Positions 36,934 through 46,263 of a stretch of DNA of 64,000 bases are shown piece after piece. A program made the position numbers and the translations under genes. Positions within the stretch are counted from its first letter, which is position 1. Each line of letters starts with the position of its first letter. Below the pieces are notes generated by a model. The model worked only from the letters and a program-made list of their open reading frames with translations, was not told the origin of the DNA and ran no database searches. Source of the DNA: an uncultured Spirochaetia bacterium (GTDB lineage Bacteria; Spirochaetota; Spirochaetia; JABEVK01); assembly GCA_937960645.1 (NCBI GenBank), contig CALGPJ010000011.1:1-64000 (forward strand), given 5' to 3'.

Positions 36934-37740
36934 ATGCACTGGATACAAGCGGCCCTATTAGGCCTGGTCGAAGGCGTGACGGAGTTTCTCCCCATCAGTT
37001 CCACCGGCCACCTCATCGTGGTCTCGCGGTGGTTGGGTCAGGAGTCCGCCTTCACCGACATGTTCAACATCGTGATCCAGTTCGGAGCGATGCTGTCCCT
37101 GCCCTTTCTCTTCGGCAGGCGCCTGCTGACCCTGGACGGACAGGTCAGCCTGAGGGGGCTCTGGGGACTTTGGTCCCGAGTGGCCCTGGCAATCGCCCCT
37201 GCCCTTGTCCTGGGTCTGATCCTGGCCGACCCGATCCAGGCTTATCTTTTCCATCCCTATCCCGTAGCCCTGGCCCTCGCGGCTGGCGGCCTGGGCTTGA
37301 TCCTGCTGGACCGCAGGGAATCCCAGACTGGCTGGGACTGGTCCGGACTGGATTACCGGCGGGCCCTGCTCATCGGGCTTTTCCAGTGCCTGGCCCTGTG
37401 GCCGGGAGTCAGCCGCAGCGCCGCCACTATCCTGGGCGCCCTCCTTCTGGGCGCCCATCGTAAGACAGCCGCCGAGTTTTCGTTTTTCATGGCCTTCCCG
37501 GTTTTGGGCCTGGCCTCCGCCTACAGCCTTTTCAAGTTTCTCCGTCACCCGGAGGCATCCGCCGCCATTGGGGCCGGGGATTGGATCGCCCTGGGCATCG
37601 GTTTTCTCGTCAGCGGATTGGTGGCCTTTGCCGCCTCGAAGTGGTTTTTGGGCTTCATTTCTCAAAGAAACTTCCAGCCCTTCGGTTTCTACCGCCTGGG
37701 GCTGGCGGTACTGGTGGCGGCGCTGACGTTTTTTGGCTAG
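36934..37740 (+). CDS. uppP: Undecaprenyl-diphosphatase
   Basis: GLVEGVTEFLPISSTGHLI; WPGVSRSAATI; AAAGGAGC upstream. Confidence 0.97.
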   Translation: MHWIQAALLGLVEGVTEFLPISSTGHLIVVSRWLGQESAFTDMFNIVIQFGAMLSLPFLFGRRLLTLDGQVSLRGLWGLWSRVALAIAPALVLGLILADPIQAYLFHPYPVALALAAGGLGLILLDRRESQTGWDWSGLDYRRALLIGLFQCLALWPGVSRSAATILGALLLGAHRKTAAEFSFFMAFPVLGLASAYSLFKFLRHPEASAAIGAGDWIALGIGFLVSGLVAFAASKWFLGFISQRNFQPFGFYRLGLAVLVAALTFFG

Positions 37741-38198
37741 GTGGATCGCGGGCGCTCCACCAGCTGGGCTATCGCCGAAACACCGGCTCCCCTGAGTCCA
37801 AGATCCGTGCGCGCTTCCTTCTGGCTGTGGCCCTGCAATACCTTCTTCCCGGCGCTCCCACCGTGTACTACGGTGATGAAGTGGGGATGACGGGGGGCGA
37901 AGACCCCATGAACCGCGGTCCCTTCCCCTGGCCCGATACCGGTGCCAACTGGGGCGACTGGTCCCTGCTTCAGGAGTTCCAGAACCTCGCCCGCATCCGA
38001 CGGGAACGATCTGCCGCGCTGGTGATGGGGTCCGTACACTTTCTGGACACGCCCGGTCTGCTCACCTTTATCCGACGCTCGGAGGATGGGAAACAGGTCA
38101 TCGTCTGTATCAACAATTCAGAGACGGAAAAAGAGCTGCGGATCGCACAACTGTCCCGGCCGGAGCCGATTGCCCCGCTGGCTTACCGACTGTTTTGA
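37741..38198 (+). pseudogene. C-terminal remnant of a GH13 alpha-amylase/neopullulanase-type enzyme
   Basis: ARFLLAVALQYLLPGAPTVYYGDEVGMTGGEDPMNRGPFPW resembles the GH13 C-terminal catalytic-domain end; upstream barrel is absent, replaced by uppP. Confidence 0.8.
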
Positions 38199-38251
38199 TT
38201 TGTTGCATTCCCGTGATTTGAGTATCTTTCTCGTGCAACAATGGAGGAGTA

Positions 38252-39037
38252 ATGCTCACCCGTAACCTTGACAGGGCTCGAGAGGCCTGGAAATCGAAAG
38301 ACAGCCAGCTTTCCGCCCAAGCGCATTTAGGCGGCGGTCCCAAAGAGGGGCACAAAAGTGCCGGTAACTCGATCAAAAGCGCCGTATACGGCGGACTGGA
38401 CGGTATCATTACAACCTTTGCAGTGGTCGCCGGGGTCGCCGGAGCCGAGCTGAGCGCCGGAATTGCCCTGATTCTGGGATTCGCCAACCTTTTAGCGGAT
38501 GGGCTGTCCATGGCCATCGGCGACTTTTTGAGCACCCGCAGCGAAAAAGAGTTTCAGCGCACCGAACGCAGACGGGAAGAGTGGGAGGTCGACAACTGCC
38601 CCGAGGGAGAAAAGCTGGAACTGATCGAGCTTTACGAAGGCAAGGGGCTGTCCCGAGAGGACGCCACCCAGGTCGTGAATATTTTGGCCAAAGACAAGAA
38701 GGTCTGGGTGGACATAATGATGGTCGAGGAGCTGGGCATCCTCGAAGACGACGAACCTCCGCTCAAGAGCGCGCTGGTGACCTTCTTCAGCTTTGTCGCC
38801 TTCGGCCTGGTTCCCCTGCTCAGTTTCGTGGCAGCCGAATTTCTACCCGCGCTGAAGCAGCAGACTTTTCCCATTGCCGTGGGACTCACCGCGGGGACAC
38901 TCTTTTTACTGGGTTCGCTCAAAACCCGTTTTACCGACATCGCTTGGTGGAAAAGCGGCCTGGAGATGCTCCTGGTAGGCGGTCTGGCGGCTGCGGCCTC
39001 GTTTTTTATCGGAATAGCGTTAAAAGGTTTGGCGTAA
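38252..39037 (+). CDS. VIT1/CCC1 family membrane protein
   Basis: AVYGGLDGIITTFAVVAGVAGAELSAGIALILGFANLLADGLSMAIGDFLS; GGAGG upstream. Confidence 0.9.
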   Translation: MLTRNLDRAREAWKSKDSQLSAQAHLGGGPKEGHKSAGNSIKSAVYGGLDGIITTFAVVAGVAGAELSAGIALILGFANLLADGLSMAIGDFLSTRSEKEFQRTERRREEWEVDNCPEGEKLELIELYEGKGLSREDATQVVNILAKDKKVWVDIMMVEELGILEDDEPPLKSALVTFFSFVAFGLVPLLSFVAAEFLPALKQQTFPIAVGLTAGTLFLLGSLKTRFTDIAWWKSGLEMLLVGGLAAAASFFIGIALKGLA

Positions 39038-39236
39038 CCGCTAATTTATTGAAAATACAATCGTTCAAGTCAATCGATCCTCCCACTCGGCGTCATTGGG
39101 CGCTGATCGTGCATTTTATTCAACATCTATACAGAGATTGCCAAAAAATTTTTTCTAAAAATAAAGGCTAGCATCGTATTTATATGTAAAAGGAATCGTT
39201 GATTCCTGGATTCTAAATATTCAAGGAGGTGCCACT

Positions 39237-41360
39237 ATGACAAGATACAATTATCAAAAATGCGACTTGATGTCGCTCATGTTTCTCAAAATGCACTCGG
39301 TCATCAAAGCATTCAAGATCGAGGTCGCACTGACTTTGCTGAAAAAGCCCTGGAAAACTTTCCAATTGTACTACAATTTAGTCTGGAACCTCACACCCGA
39401 CAGGTTACAGAACAGGATTCTCAGCCAGTCCAAGACCGGCAATTTGATGGATGACACGAGCGCATTGAAACTTAAAGGTTTATACCGGCAAAGAAAAGAG
39501 GTTTTTGATCTCCTGAGCGCTGAGAGGGCCAAATTGCCTAACTGGATCGAATACCCTCCTTTGGTCAAACTGAAAGAAATCTATGCTTTGGACAGGTCCG
39601 AGCTTTACATGATCATGGCCTTCCTGGCAGAGAAGCACACCAATGATGAGGAAAGTTCCTTATTCGGTGAACGTAAACCCGGTTTTCTCCATTATTTTAT
39701 CAGGCATTACATGCGCCCCGGGGAGGTGGCGAAGGTTTTGTCTTCTGGAAGCAAGCTCCGGCGATATCAAATTATTACCGACGAAGATTCGGTTTTCAAT
39801 TTGGATCTCGTCGAAAGTGTTTCCGATTATCTGGCGACCAACAGAGAGGAAGATCTCTTCCGAAACATCGGCAACCCATACAACGGACCGGTTTTCGATT
39901 TGCGGACCTTCTCCATACCTGAGGAGGACACGACGATCCTTAAATCCCTCCTCGATTCCAAATCGCCCTGCCAGATCCTGTTTTACGGCGAGCCGGGAAC
40001 AGGAAAGACCAGTCTGGCCGTCTCCCTGGTATCCCATCTCAAGAAAAATGCTTACCTGATGGAGACGGGCAACTATGGCAAAAACAGTAATCGAATGTTC
40101 GCGATGGAACTGGCCGCCCTGAGGCTCAACCCAGAAAGCGATATTCTCATCATCGACGAAGCCGATTCCCTGCTCAACAACGGTCGTGACTCGCTCTTCA
40201 CCAGCCTCGAGGACGCCATCCCGAAATCCTGGCTGACATTGTGGATGGAGCAATGTCCGCTCAAGGTAATCTGGATTGTGAACATCAACCAGAAAATGCT
40301 CCCCTCCATCAAACGGCGTTTCTCGTACAGTCTCAAGTTTTACAACATGAACGAAAATCAGCGTTATGCGATGTGGAACCACATCGTCGAAAAACAACGA
40401 CTTCAAAGGTTCTTCCAGGATGAAAGCATCATCAATCAGCTCGCCAAGGTCTATCCCCTCAATTCAGGGTCGATCGACACCTGCCTCAAAACCTGGAAAT
40501 TCTACTTGAAATCTCCCGAGTCCAAGTACACATCCATGGACCATAAACTAAATTATCTGCACCGAATCATACAAAACCACCTCAAGTTAGTGGCTGGATT
40601 GAACGTCGTCACGAAAAAATCCGAGCTGTGCGACCAATATTCTCCTAAACTCATCGAAACCGATGTGAACCTGGAAGAAGTCAAAAAAACCATCAGGAGC
40701 TATTTCCTTCACCGAGACACTTCGAATACAAGACGAGAAAGTTTTAATATCCTTCTCTCTGGCCCCCCGGGTACGGGCAAAACCGAATGGGTAAAGCACC
40801 TGGCCGAGAGTCTGGGGTACGACCTGGTGGTAAAACGCGCCAGCGACATCCTGGGGATGTACGTCGGTCAAACGGAGCGTCAGATCGCTGCCATGTTCCG
40901 GGAGGCCGAGAAGAAAAATTGTATCCTGTTTATCGACGAGGCCGAAAGTCTATTTTTCAGCCGCTCGATGGCAATGCGAAGCTGGGAGATTTCGCACACC
41001 AACGAATTGCTGGCCCAGATGGAGCGGTTCAACGGTGTTTTGGTCTGTGCCACCAACTACCTCGAGCGCATGGACCACGCGGTTCTCCGAAGATTCGTAT
41101 GGAAAATTTCGTTTAAGCCCTTGACCCCGGAAAAAATGGTGAAGTTGCTCCGGCTTTACTTCTACAACTACAACCTCAGGGAAGAAGATTTTCAACAGGT
41201 GATCGACCGATTGCAAGGCCTGACCCCGGGAGACATCCGGTCAGTCTACACCCGGTTCAAATACCGCGATGATGTTAAGGGCGAGGACATCCTTGCGGCA
41301 CTGGAGCAGGAGGTGGCTTACAAGCAAACTTCCCAGCCAAAAAAGGTGGGCTTTGCGTGA
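39237..41360 (+). CDS. Protein with two AAA+ ATPase modules (start uncertain: 39237 or 39447)
   Basis: Walker A GEPGTGKTS and GPPGTGKTE; Walker B ILIIDEAD and ILFIDEAE; AAGGAGGT just upstream of 39237. Confidence 0.9.
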   Translation: MTRYNYQKCDLMSLMFLKMHSVIKAFKIEVALTLLKKPWKTFQLYYNLVWNLTPDRLQNRILSQSKTGNLMDDTSALKLKGLYRQRKEVFDLLSAERAKLPNWIEYPPLVKLKEIYALDRSELYMIMAFLAEKHTNDEESSLFGERKPGFLHYFIRHYMRPGEVAKVLSSGSKLRRYQIITDEDSVFNLDLVESVSDYLATNREEDLFRNIGNPYNGPVFDLRTFSIPEEDTTILKSLLDSKSPCQILFYGEPGTGKTSLAVSLVSHLKKNAYLMETGNYGKNSNRMFAMELAALRLNPESDILIIDEADSLLNNGRDSLFTSLEDAIPKSWLTLWMEQCPLKVIWIVNINQKMLPSIKRRFSYSLKFYNMNENQRYAMWNHIVEKQRLQRFFQDESIINQLAKVYPLNSGSIDTCLKTWKFYLKSPESKYTSMDHKLNYLHRIIQNHLKLVAGLNVVTKKSELCDQYSPKLIETDVNLEEVKKTIRSYFLHRDTSNTRRESFNILLSGPPGTGKTEWVKHLAESLGYDLVVKRASDILGMYVGQTERQIAAMFREAEKKNCILFIDEAESLFFSRSMAMRSWEISHTNELLAQMERFNGVLVCATNYLERMDHAVLRRFVWKISFKPLTPEKMVKLLRLYFYNYNLREEDFQQVIDRLQGLTPGDIRSVYTRFKYRDDVKGEDILAALEQEVAYKQTSQPKKVGFA
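39260..39454 (+). CDS. Possible small 64-aa ORF overlapping the 5' part of the AAA ORF in another frame
   Basis: MRLDVAHVSQNALGHQSIQDRGRTDFAEKALENFPIVLQFSLEPHTRQVTEQDSQPVQDRQFDG*; stop overlaps in-frame AAA ATG as ATGGATGA. Confidence 0.3.
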   Translation: MRLDVAHVSQNALGHQSIQDRGRTDFAEKALENFPIVLQFSLEPHTRQVTEQDSQPVQDRQFDG

Positions 41361-41386
41361 GCGGCCACGCGGGCAAGCCTGCCCAT

Positions 41387-42391
41387 TTAACTGTGGGCGG
41401 GCACGGGGGCGTTCCGAAACCCCACCAGTTTTTTGGCAGCCTCGTCCCAGAGATGAAGGTGCAGGGCCTTGAAACTCTTGGTGAAGGTCAGGGGATTGGG
41501 CAGCCTGAGCTCGGGGGTGGCATCGTAGCAAGCCTGGAGATTATAGTTGGGAATGCGAGGACGCACATGATGGATATGGTGCAAGCCGATGTTGCCTGTG
41601 AACCACTGCAAGATAGGATGAAGTTTGTAGTGGCTGGAGCCGTCCAGGGCCGCCTCGATGTGGTCCCAGTCCTCGTTTCGTTCCCAATAACCCGGATCGA
41701 ACTGATGTTGCACATAGAAGAGCCAGACCCCGGCGACCGAAGCGAAATAGAACATGGGAAGATGGATCAGCAGGACAGCGTCCCATCCCAGCAAGGTGCC
41801 CATAGCCGTCAGGAAGGCGGCAATCCCCAGATTGTTGATAAGTAAAGACGTCATGACCCGGGGACTTCGGTCCCCCAACGGCAAACGGTGAAGAATCAGA
41901 AACATGACCGGCGGATAAACCAGAAAGAGAAGAAAGGGATTTCGGAACAGCCGGTAAAAAAAACGGACACGAGGCGGCGCCTGCCGATATTCAGCAAGGG
42001 TCATGGTCCAGACATCTCCCACGCCGCGCCTGTCCAGGTTGCCATTGGTGTTGTGATGGATGCCGTGGCTCTGCCGCCAATCGTCGTAGGGGGTGAAGAT
42101 CAAAACGCCCAATACGTGTCCCCAGAAGCCGTTGGCCCGAAGGCTTTTGAAAAATGACGCATGGGCCGTGTCATGGAAAAGAATGAAGGTTCTCACCATG
42201 AGCAGAGATCCCGGAAGAAGAATCAGCACGACAAGCGGATAGGGAAGAGCGGCCTTCAAGGCCAGGTACGCCAGCGTCCAAACGAGGACCAGAGGGAAAA
42301 GGGTGTTAATCAGTTGCCAGACGGCCTTACCAAAATTCGGTTGTTCGAACCGTTTGATTTCCCGCACCCAGGCAGGAGTGGAATGTGACAT
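41387..42391 (-). CDS. Fatty acid desaturase
   Basis: Histidine boxes HDTAH, HGIHHNTNGNLDRRG and HHIHH; multi-TM. Start uncertain. Confidence 0.88.
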   Translation of the reverse strand: MSHSTPAWVREIKRFEQPNFGKAVWQLINTLFPLVLVWTLAYLALKAALPYPLVVLILLPGSLLMVRTFILFHDTAHASFFKSLRANGFWGHVLGVLIFTPYDDWRQSHGIHHNTNGNLDRRGVGDVWTMTLAEYRQAPPRVRFFYRLFRNPFLLFLVYPPVMFLILHRLPLGDRSPRVMTSLLINNLGIAAFLTAMGTLLGWDAVLLIHLPMFYFASVAGVWLFYVQHQFDPGYWERNEDWDHIEAALDGSSHYKLHPILQWFTGNIGLHHIHHVRPRIPNYNLQACYDATPELRLPNPLTFTKSFKALHLHLWDEAAKKLVGFRNAPVPAHS

Positions 42392-42484
42392 AGATAAAGT
42401 TAATACTATTCCGGCCGAAATCCTAGCGATTTCGCACTTTTTTTTCTCATTACCCTGGGACATTTGACGGTGCGGTGACTGTGG

Positions 42485-42513
42485 TTGAATTTCTGCCTTG
42501 CTTTAATTAAGAT
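42485..42513 (+). promoter_or_regulatory. Sigma70-like promoter for the aminotransferase gene
   Basis: TTGAAT-N17-TAAGAT. Confidence 0.5.
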
Positions 42514-42531
42514 TTCCAACCAGGAGATTTT

Positions 42532-43617
42532 ATGGCCTTCGCTCTTAATCTTTACCCCTGGATTTATGTCGCCAAATACGACGGCTCGAAATGGTCCGAG
42601 GAGTTTATCGAACAACCCCACCTTTCTCCCGACGAGGAGACAGCCCTTCCCCATGAGCGCCGTCAAGAGTTGATGACGCAACGCAACCACGTTCCGGGTC
42701 TTCCTTTGGTGAATTACACCACCCAATACGGCCTTGGCTGTTTTGAAGGACTCAAGGCCCTACCCCAAAAAGATGGGAGCCTTAAGGTCTTCCGACCGGA
42801 CAGGAACGCACATCGCATGCATCGATCCATGGAAGGGTTGATGATGCCCGCCTACCCCGAGGACTTGTTCGTCAATGCCGTTTGCGAGCTGACCCGGCGC
42901 AACGCGCGGTTGGGCTTTCGCCCCGATTACGATCCTTCCTGGGAGGCCGAAAACTACCGCGACGGTCACGCCATCTACATTCGCCCCTTCACCTACTCGG
43001 AACCTGCCATCGGTCTGGGCATCAGCAAAAACCCCTGGGTAGTCATCATCCAGACCCCTGTCAGCTCGTATTTTACCTATCCCAACTCCAAGGCCGTGAC
43101 CACCCACCGCTTCCGGGCGACTGTGGGCGGTACGGGTTGGATCAAATGCAACGCGAACTACGTGAGCGCCATCCTCGCCAAAAAGGAGGCCGAGGCCCAG
43201 GGCTACATGGAAGCGGTCTTCCTGGATGCCAAAACCGGAACCTTCGTGGAGGAGGGCAGCTCCTGTAACATTTTCTTCTATCTCCGAAACGGAAAACTGG
43301 TGACCCCGGATTTGGGGGACACCATCCTGCCGGGCATCACCCGGGCCAGCATCATTCAACTGGCGCGGGACATGGGACTCGAGGTCGAAGAACGGCGCAT
43401 CGGCATAGAGGAGGCCCTGGAAGAATCCCAGGAAATCTTCGTGACGGGAACCGCCGCCGGAGTATCTCCCATCGAGAGCCTGACCCATCAGGGGCGTACC
43501 AACGTCCTACCCCACGGCGACAAGGGCGAAGTGGCTCGCAAGCTCCAGTCTACCCTCAAGGGAATCCAATACGGGGCCATCCCGGACAAGTACGGCTGGC
43601 TCTACGATGCCACCTGA
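42532..43617 (+). CDS. ilvE: Branched-chain amino acid aminotransferase (class IV)
   Basis: NYTTQYGLGCFEGLKALPQKDGSLKVFRPDRNAHRM; KCNANYVSAILAKKEA; EEGSSCNIFF. Confidence 0.94.
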   Translation: MAFALNLYPWIYVAKYDGSKWSEEFIEQPHLSPDEETALPHERRQELMTQRNHVPGLPLVNYTTQYGLGCFEGLKALPQKDGSLKVFRPDRNAHRMHRSMEGLMMPAYPEDLFVNAVCELTRRNARLGFRPDYDPSWEAENYRDGHAIYIRPFTYSEPAIGLGISKNPWVVIIQTPVSSYFTYPNSKAVTTHRFRATVGGTGWIKCNANYVSAILAKKEAEAQGYMEAVFLDAKTGTFVEEGSSCNIFFYLRNGKLVTPDLGDTILPGITRASIIQLARDMGLEVEERRIGIEEALEESQEIFVTGTAAGVSPIESLTHQGRTNVLPHGDKGEVARKLQSTLKGIQYGAIPDKYGWLYDAT

Positions 43618-44828
43618 GAGGTTCGCAGCACCGCGCGCCGCATCAGCACAAACATCGCTGCGGAGACCATCTGAGACAGGGCCACAAAGGCCAGGAGCGC
43701 AGGCGCCCCGAATTCGTACAAGAGGCCGGTAATCGATCCGGCCAGAAAAAGAGCCAGCCCGTAGCTCGCGTGGAAAATGCCGTAGCCGGTTCCTCGCTTG
43801 CTCACACTGGTGATATCGGCGATAGCGCTTCGCATCACCGACTCCTGAGCCCCCATCACCACCCCCCACAGAACGGCCGCGGCCAGGGCCATCAACGGCG
43901 AGGGGCCCGCGAAACCGGCCAGGGGGATGGGGAGACTCAACAAGGGAATTATTCCAAGGGTCATCAGGCCGCCGTGCCTCGTTTTTTTGATTTGTTTGAA
44001 CCTGTCGTAAACGACGCCGATCACCAGTGCGGCCACCCCATCGATGGCCATCGCAATCGCATAAAAAAGAGCGATTTGCGAACCGTTCAGGATGCCGGCG
44101 GCCACGTAATGGTAGGACAGCAAGGGCCAACCCACAAAACCCAGCGTCGTGGTAAAACTGAAGAGATTGTACAGCCAGAAAATTCGGCCCAATCGATCCG
44201 GCGCTGGATCCTCGGTAGCCGGAGGTTCCAGGGATTGCGGGTTGGGAAGCCGGTAAAAAACAAAGAGAAGGAAAAGCATCAGGACGACAAAGGGTATCCA
44301 GAACCAGCCGTAGCTCGCCCGATAGGACTCGGCCCCCTCGCCCGTTGCGACTCCCAGCGCGACCGTAATCACCAGGGGACCCAGAAAACCGCCGAATTGA
44401 TCGAGTGCCTCATGGATGCCAAAGCCCAGGCCGGTGCCGATGTGCCTGGCCGCCGAAGACAGGATGGTGTCCTTGGCCGGGGAGCGCAGTGCCTTACCCA
44501 CGCGTTCCAGAATCATCAAAAGGGCCGCCACCTGCCAGACACCGGAGAGGGACAGCAAGGGCACCGAGGCAAGGAGCCCATAGCCGGCGAACACGAAGAA
44601 CCAATACAGCCGGGTGCGGTCCGCCAGAAATCCTGCGGCCAGGCGCAGGAGGTATCCCAGGAACTCGCCCAGTCCGGTGATGATCCCTACCAGGGCGGCA
44701 TTGAGTCCCAGAGTTCTAAGGTAGGCGGCGTTCACCGAACGGGCCCCCTCGTAGATCACATCCCCCAGGAGACTGACCACGGCAAACAGGAGAATGATTT
44801 GAGCAGCCAAACGTGATGCAGACTTCAT
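43602..44828 (-). CDS. MFS transporter
   Basis: About 12 hydrophobic segments; LLGDVIYEGARSVNAAYLRTLG; FLADRTRLYW. Confidence 0.85.
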   Translation of the reverse strand: MKSASRLAAQIILLFAVVSLLGDVIYEGARSVNAAYLRTLGLNAALVGIITGLGEFLGYLLRLAAGFLADRTRLYWFFVFAGYGLLASVPLLSLSGVWQVAALLMILERVGKALRSPAKDTILSSAARHIGTGLGFGIHEALDQFGGFLGPLVITVALGVATGEGAESYRASYGWFWIPFVVLMLFLLFVFYRLPNPQSLEPPATEDPAPDRLGRIFWLYNLFSFTTTLGFVGWPLLSYHYVAAGILNGSQIALFYAIAMAIDGVAALVIGVVYDRFKQIKKTRHGGLMTLGIIPLLSLPIPLAGFAGPSPLMALAAAVLWGVVMGAQESVMRSAIADITSVSKRGTGYGIFHASYGLALFLAGSITGLLYEFGAPALLAFVALSQMVSAAMFVLMRRAVLRTSQVAS

Positions 44829-44834
44829 GGCCCT

Positions 44835-44863
44835 ACAGTACCCAGCCAGACGCCGCGGGACAA
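44835..44863 (-). promoter_or_regulatory. Leaderless-type promoter for the MFS gene
   Basis: TTGTCC-N17-TACTGT-N6-ATG. Confidence 0.5.
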
Positions 44864-44866
44864 GAC

Positions 44867-44895
44867 TTGCCCGCCCCCGCCCGAAAGACTACCCT
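44867..44895 (+). promoter_or_regulatory. Leaderless-type promoter for radA
   Basis: TTGCCC-N17-TACCCT-N6-GTG; -35 lies 3 nt from the divergent MFS -35. Confidence 0.45.
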
Positions 44896-44901
44896 GAATT
44901 C

Positions 44902-46263
44902 GTGAAGAAAAACACCCGGGTTTTTGTTTGCCAATCATGCGGAAAACAGGAATCGCGATGGCTGGGCCGCTGTCCGGCCTGCGGGGCCTGGAACAGCTTT
45001 GTGGAAACTCAGCTGACCGGTTTCGAGGCCGAAGGATCCCAGGAGCGGGAAATCGGAAGAAAGGTCGCCGGACTTACTCCCCTGGCGGACATCGACGTCA
45101 CCGAGGCGCGGAGGCTGGGGACCGGTATGGCCGAGCTGGATCGTTGCCTGGGCGGGGGACTGGTCAAGGGGTCGGTGGTGCTCCTGGGTGGTGAGCCGGG
45201 CATCGGCAAGTCGACCCTCACCCTGCAGCTTTTAGACCGCCTTCAAACCGACCTTCCCCTGGTGCTGGTGGCCGGCGAGGAGTCCAGCGCCCAGGTGAAA
45301 CTTCGTTCCAAACGGCTGGGCATCTCCCGCAGCGACATTCTGGTCATCGAGGAAACGCGGGTGACGTCCATCGAACAGGCGCTCCAGGACATCGAGCCTG
45401 GCTGCGTGGTGGTGGATAGTATCCAGGCGCTGCGATCTCCCGAGGCCGGCGACATTCCCGGAACCATCAACCAGGTCAAGTACGGCGCCTACGAACTGAG
45501 CGAGTGGGCGCGTCTGCGGGGCGTTCCTCTGATCTTCATCGCACACGTCACCAAGGGCGGGCTGATCGCCGGTCCCAAAACCATCGAGCACCTGGTGGAT
45601 ACGGTGTTGCAGTTCGAGGAGGCCGAGGCCGGTCTGCGATTGCTGCGAGCACTCAAGAACCGCTTCGGTTCGGTGGACGAATTAGGTCTGTTCCGAATGG
45701 AAGAGTCGGGCCTGACCGAGGTGCCGAACCCCTCCCAGGTTTTCCTGCAGAACCGTGATGGCCCCATGCCTGCGGGAACGGCGATCGCCTCCGTCATCGA
45801 AGGCAGCCGAGCCCTTCTGGTGGAGGTCCAGGCCCTGACCGTGAGCGCCAAGGCAGGTCTCGGGCGGGTGTCTTCGGACAAGATCGACAGCACTCGGGTC
45901 CAGCGGGTAGCCGCCGTCATCGAAAAGCACCTGGGTCTGAGCTTCACGGATCAGGATATCTACGTCAACGTGGGCGGCGGTCTGCGTTTGTCCGAGCCTG
46001 CCGTGGACCTCCCCCTTGCCCTGGCCCTGATCAGCGCACGAACCCAGCGCCCCCTGCTGCGGGGACTCTGTGCCGCAGGCGAATTGAGTCTGGCTGCCGA
46101 GGTCCGCTCGGTTCCCGCCCTGAAACGACGGCTCAAGGCAGCCGTGGATCTGGGTATGAACCTCCTGTTGTGCCGGGGGGAGGCGGAAGAATTTGTGCAA
46201 CCTGTCAAACGCCTGAACGAAGTGCTCGCCTTTCTGACCGAATCGAGTTCGGGAAGGCCCTAG
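44902..46263 (+). CDS. radA: DNA repair protein RadA (probable GTG start)
   Basis: Zinc finger CQSCGKQESRWLGRCPACGAW; GGEPGIGKSTLTLQ; KNRFG motif. Confidence 0.97.
   Translation: MKKNTRVFVCQSCGKQESRWLGRCPACGAWNSFVETQLTGFEAEGSQEREIGRKVAGLTPLADIDVTEARRLGTGMAELDRCLGGGLVKGSVVLLGGEPGIGKSTLTLQLLDRLQTDLPLVLVAGEESSAQVKLRSKRLGISRSDILVIEETRVTSIEQALQDIEPGCVVVDSIQALRSPEAGDIPGTINQVKYGAYELSEWARLRGVPLIFIAHVTKGGLIAGPKTIEHLVDTVLQFEEAEAGLRLLRALKNRFGSVDELGLFRMEESGLTEVPNPSQVFLQNRDGPMPAGTAIASVIEGSRALLVEVQALTVSAKAGLGRVSSDKIDSTRVQRVAAVIEKHLGLSFTDQDIYVNVGGGLRLSEPAVDLPLALALISARTQRPLLRGLCAAGELSLAAEVRSVPALKRRLKAAVDLGMNLLLCRGEAEEFVQPVKRLNEVLAFLTESSSGRP

Noticed and set aside
42391-42463. Alternative upstream start for the desaturase (MSQGNEKKK...)
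   Set aside because: No SD or promoter supports it; the 42391 start is more plausible but also lacks clear signals, so the start is left uncertain.
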